64,000 bases of DNA from Flavobacterium caeni (GTDB lineage Bacteria > Bacteroidota > Bacteroidia > Flavobacteriales > Flavobacteriaceae), in contig NZ_FMVF01000006.1 of the NCBI RefSeq assembly GCF_900101895.1, forward strand, positions 173,220 through 237,219, written 5' to 3'. Shown here piece after piece: positions 63,427-64,000 of the stretch. The notes under the pieces were generated by a model, which worked only from the letters and a program-made list of their open reading frames with translations, made no database searches and was not told the DNA's origin. Each line of letters starts with the position of its first letter. Positions within the stretch are counted from its first letter, which is position 1. Position numbers and translations under genes: made by a program.

Positions 63427-64000
63427 AGGCTTTCTTTTGTCTTGAAACAAAAGAAACAAAAATTCAAGGCCCGCAAATCCCAGCCTCAAAAACTACGTCG
63501 GTTCTCACTCCAAACCGCTAACCGTTCGTTGTTTTGCTGGTCGCAAACAACTCAGCTCTACGCAGTTTTGCCGTTCGAACCTTCCTTGTTTTTTACGGCC
63601 AGAATTTGATGGCCGCTGGCGCTCACGGAAAGTATAGTTTGATTTTTTGGCTTTCTGACGAAGCGCCAAAAAATTCTCACGTAGAACTTTCGTTTTTTTT
63701 TGGTCGAATCGTTTCGCTTGGAACGTTCGTCGTGCAACGTCCTCCGCGGGGAAATTCGTTCTAGAACGACAATCTTCCCGGCGCGTTAGACGAACACCCA
63801 AAGCGAAAAATGAATTTTCTATTTTCGATAAACTTTCTTCGTGAGGCTGCGCGCTTTGGTCGTGGCAGGCGGAGGGCCGAGCGTAAAGAAACAGTCCAGA
63901 GGACTGTTTTAGCGAAGGAGCCAGGAGGCGCGTTGGCCCGGCTTGAAGCTGGCGTTAAGAAACAAATGGTGTTTGAGCGAAGCGAGTTCATTTGTTTTAG
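63419..64000 (+). mobile_element. R2: second copy of the R element (truncated by the window edge)
   Basis: The left end GCTGCCGCAGGCTTTCTTTT, GTCTTGAAACAAAAGAAACA aligns with the R1 terminal repeat. The palindrome TTTCTTTTGT/ACAAAAGAAA replaces CTACTTTTGT/ACAAAAGTAG of R1 with matched changes on both arms. The core 63642-63880 is closely similar to R1 60357-60590. The right end lies beyond the window. No coding gene is seen in this stretch. Confidence 0.6.

Overview
The window is a stretch of chromosome from a member of the Bacteroidota, most likely a Flavobacteriaceae close to Flavobacterium but with fairly high GC. The evidence is the gene content: class II HMG-CoA reductase with a GYDIA-type GHMP kinase, PorT, TamL, two proteins ending in type IX secretion (T9SS) sorting domains, a Flavobacterium-style AccD, and a DUF5686 protein. 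It also shows Bacteroidota expression signals: promoter -7 boxes of the form TAnnTTTG, and no Shine-Dalgarno sequences. Most of the window is ordinary core genome. The unusual material lies between genes.

Layout. 1-8250: a 5'-truncated secreted alpha-amylase, two AsmA-like membrane-anchored proteins that converge, and a secreted arginine deiminase that looks like the peptidylarginine deiminase of Porphyromonas. 8400-9185: a stand-alone receiver protein, a repeat-bearing gap, and tRNA-Phe with a damaged tRNA fragment beside it. 9286-15470: coaX, an outer-membrane barrel, lptC, a 66-residue membrane protein, a CNNM/CorC protein and ppiD (envelope biogenesis). 15765-18002: mevalonate-pathway pair. 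18128-19204: radical SAM protein. 19350-26952: dipeptidyl peptidase IV, three POT peptide transporters and a periplasmic thioredoxin, which read as one peptide-use operon. 26963-31765 (minus): comEC, C40 peptidase, lpxB, a 44-residue ORF and surE. 32068-35133: Tsp protease and a lipoprotein nuclease. 35137-40735 (minus): the complete rod-shape cluster mreB-mreC-mreD-mrdA-rodA. 40871-46026: purH, FtsX-like permease, accD, fbaA. 46075-51628: tamL, TrmH methyltransferase, GNAT, porT, ubiE. 51865-56176: small membrane protein, folA, 2TM protein, glycogen-binding-fold protein, TonB-like protein, thyA, bifunctional nuclease. 56574-63334: etfA, etfB, pdhB and a DUF5686 outer-membrane protein.

How the genes work together. 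The envelope theme dominates: LPS synthesis and export (lpxB, lptC), outer-membrane assembly (tamL, AsmA-like proteins, ppiD), cell shape (mre/mrd/rod), and T9SS (porT) with two likely cargo proteins here (amylase, deiminase). Central metabolism is represented by fbaA, pdhB, etfAB, accD, purH, thyA/folA and the mevalonate pathway.

The repeats. At least six copies of one hairpin element (called family A here) lie in intergenic spaces. Their inner and outer stems differ in sequence but keep pairing. A second family (B, three copies) and two AT-rich families (C and D) also sit between genes. Two same-orientation copies of a roughly 650 bp non-coding element (R1, R2), each immediately preceded by an A element, flank the DUF5686 gene. 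R1 has long terminal inverted repeats. These are the best candidates for something undescribed in this window.
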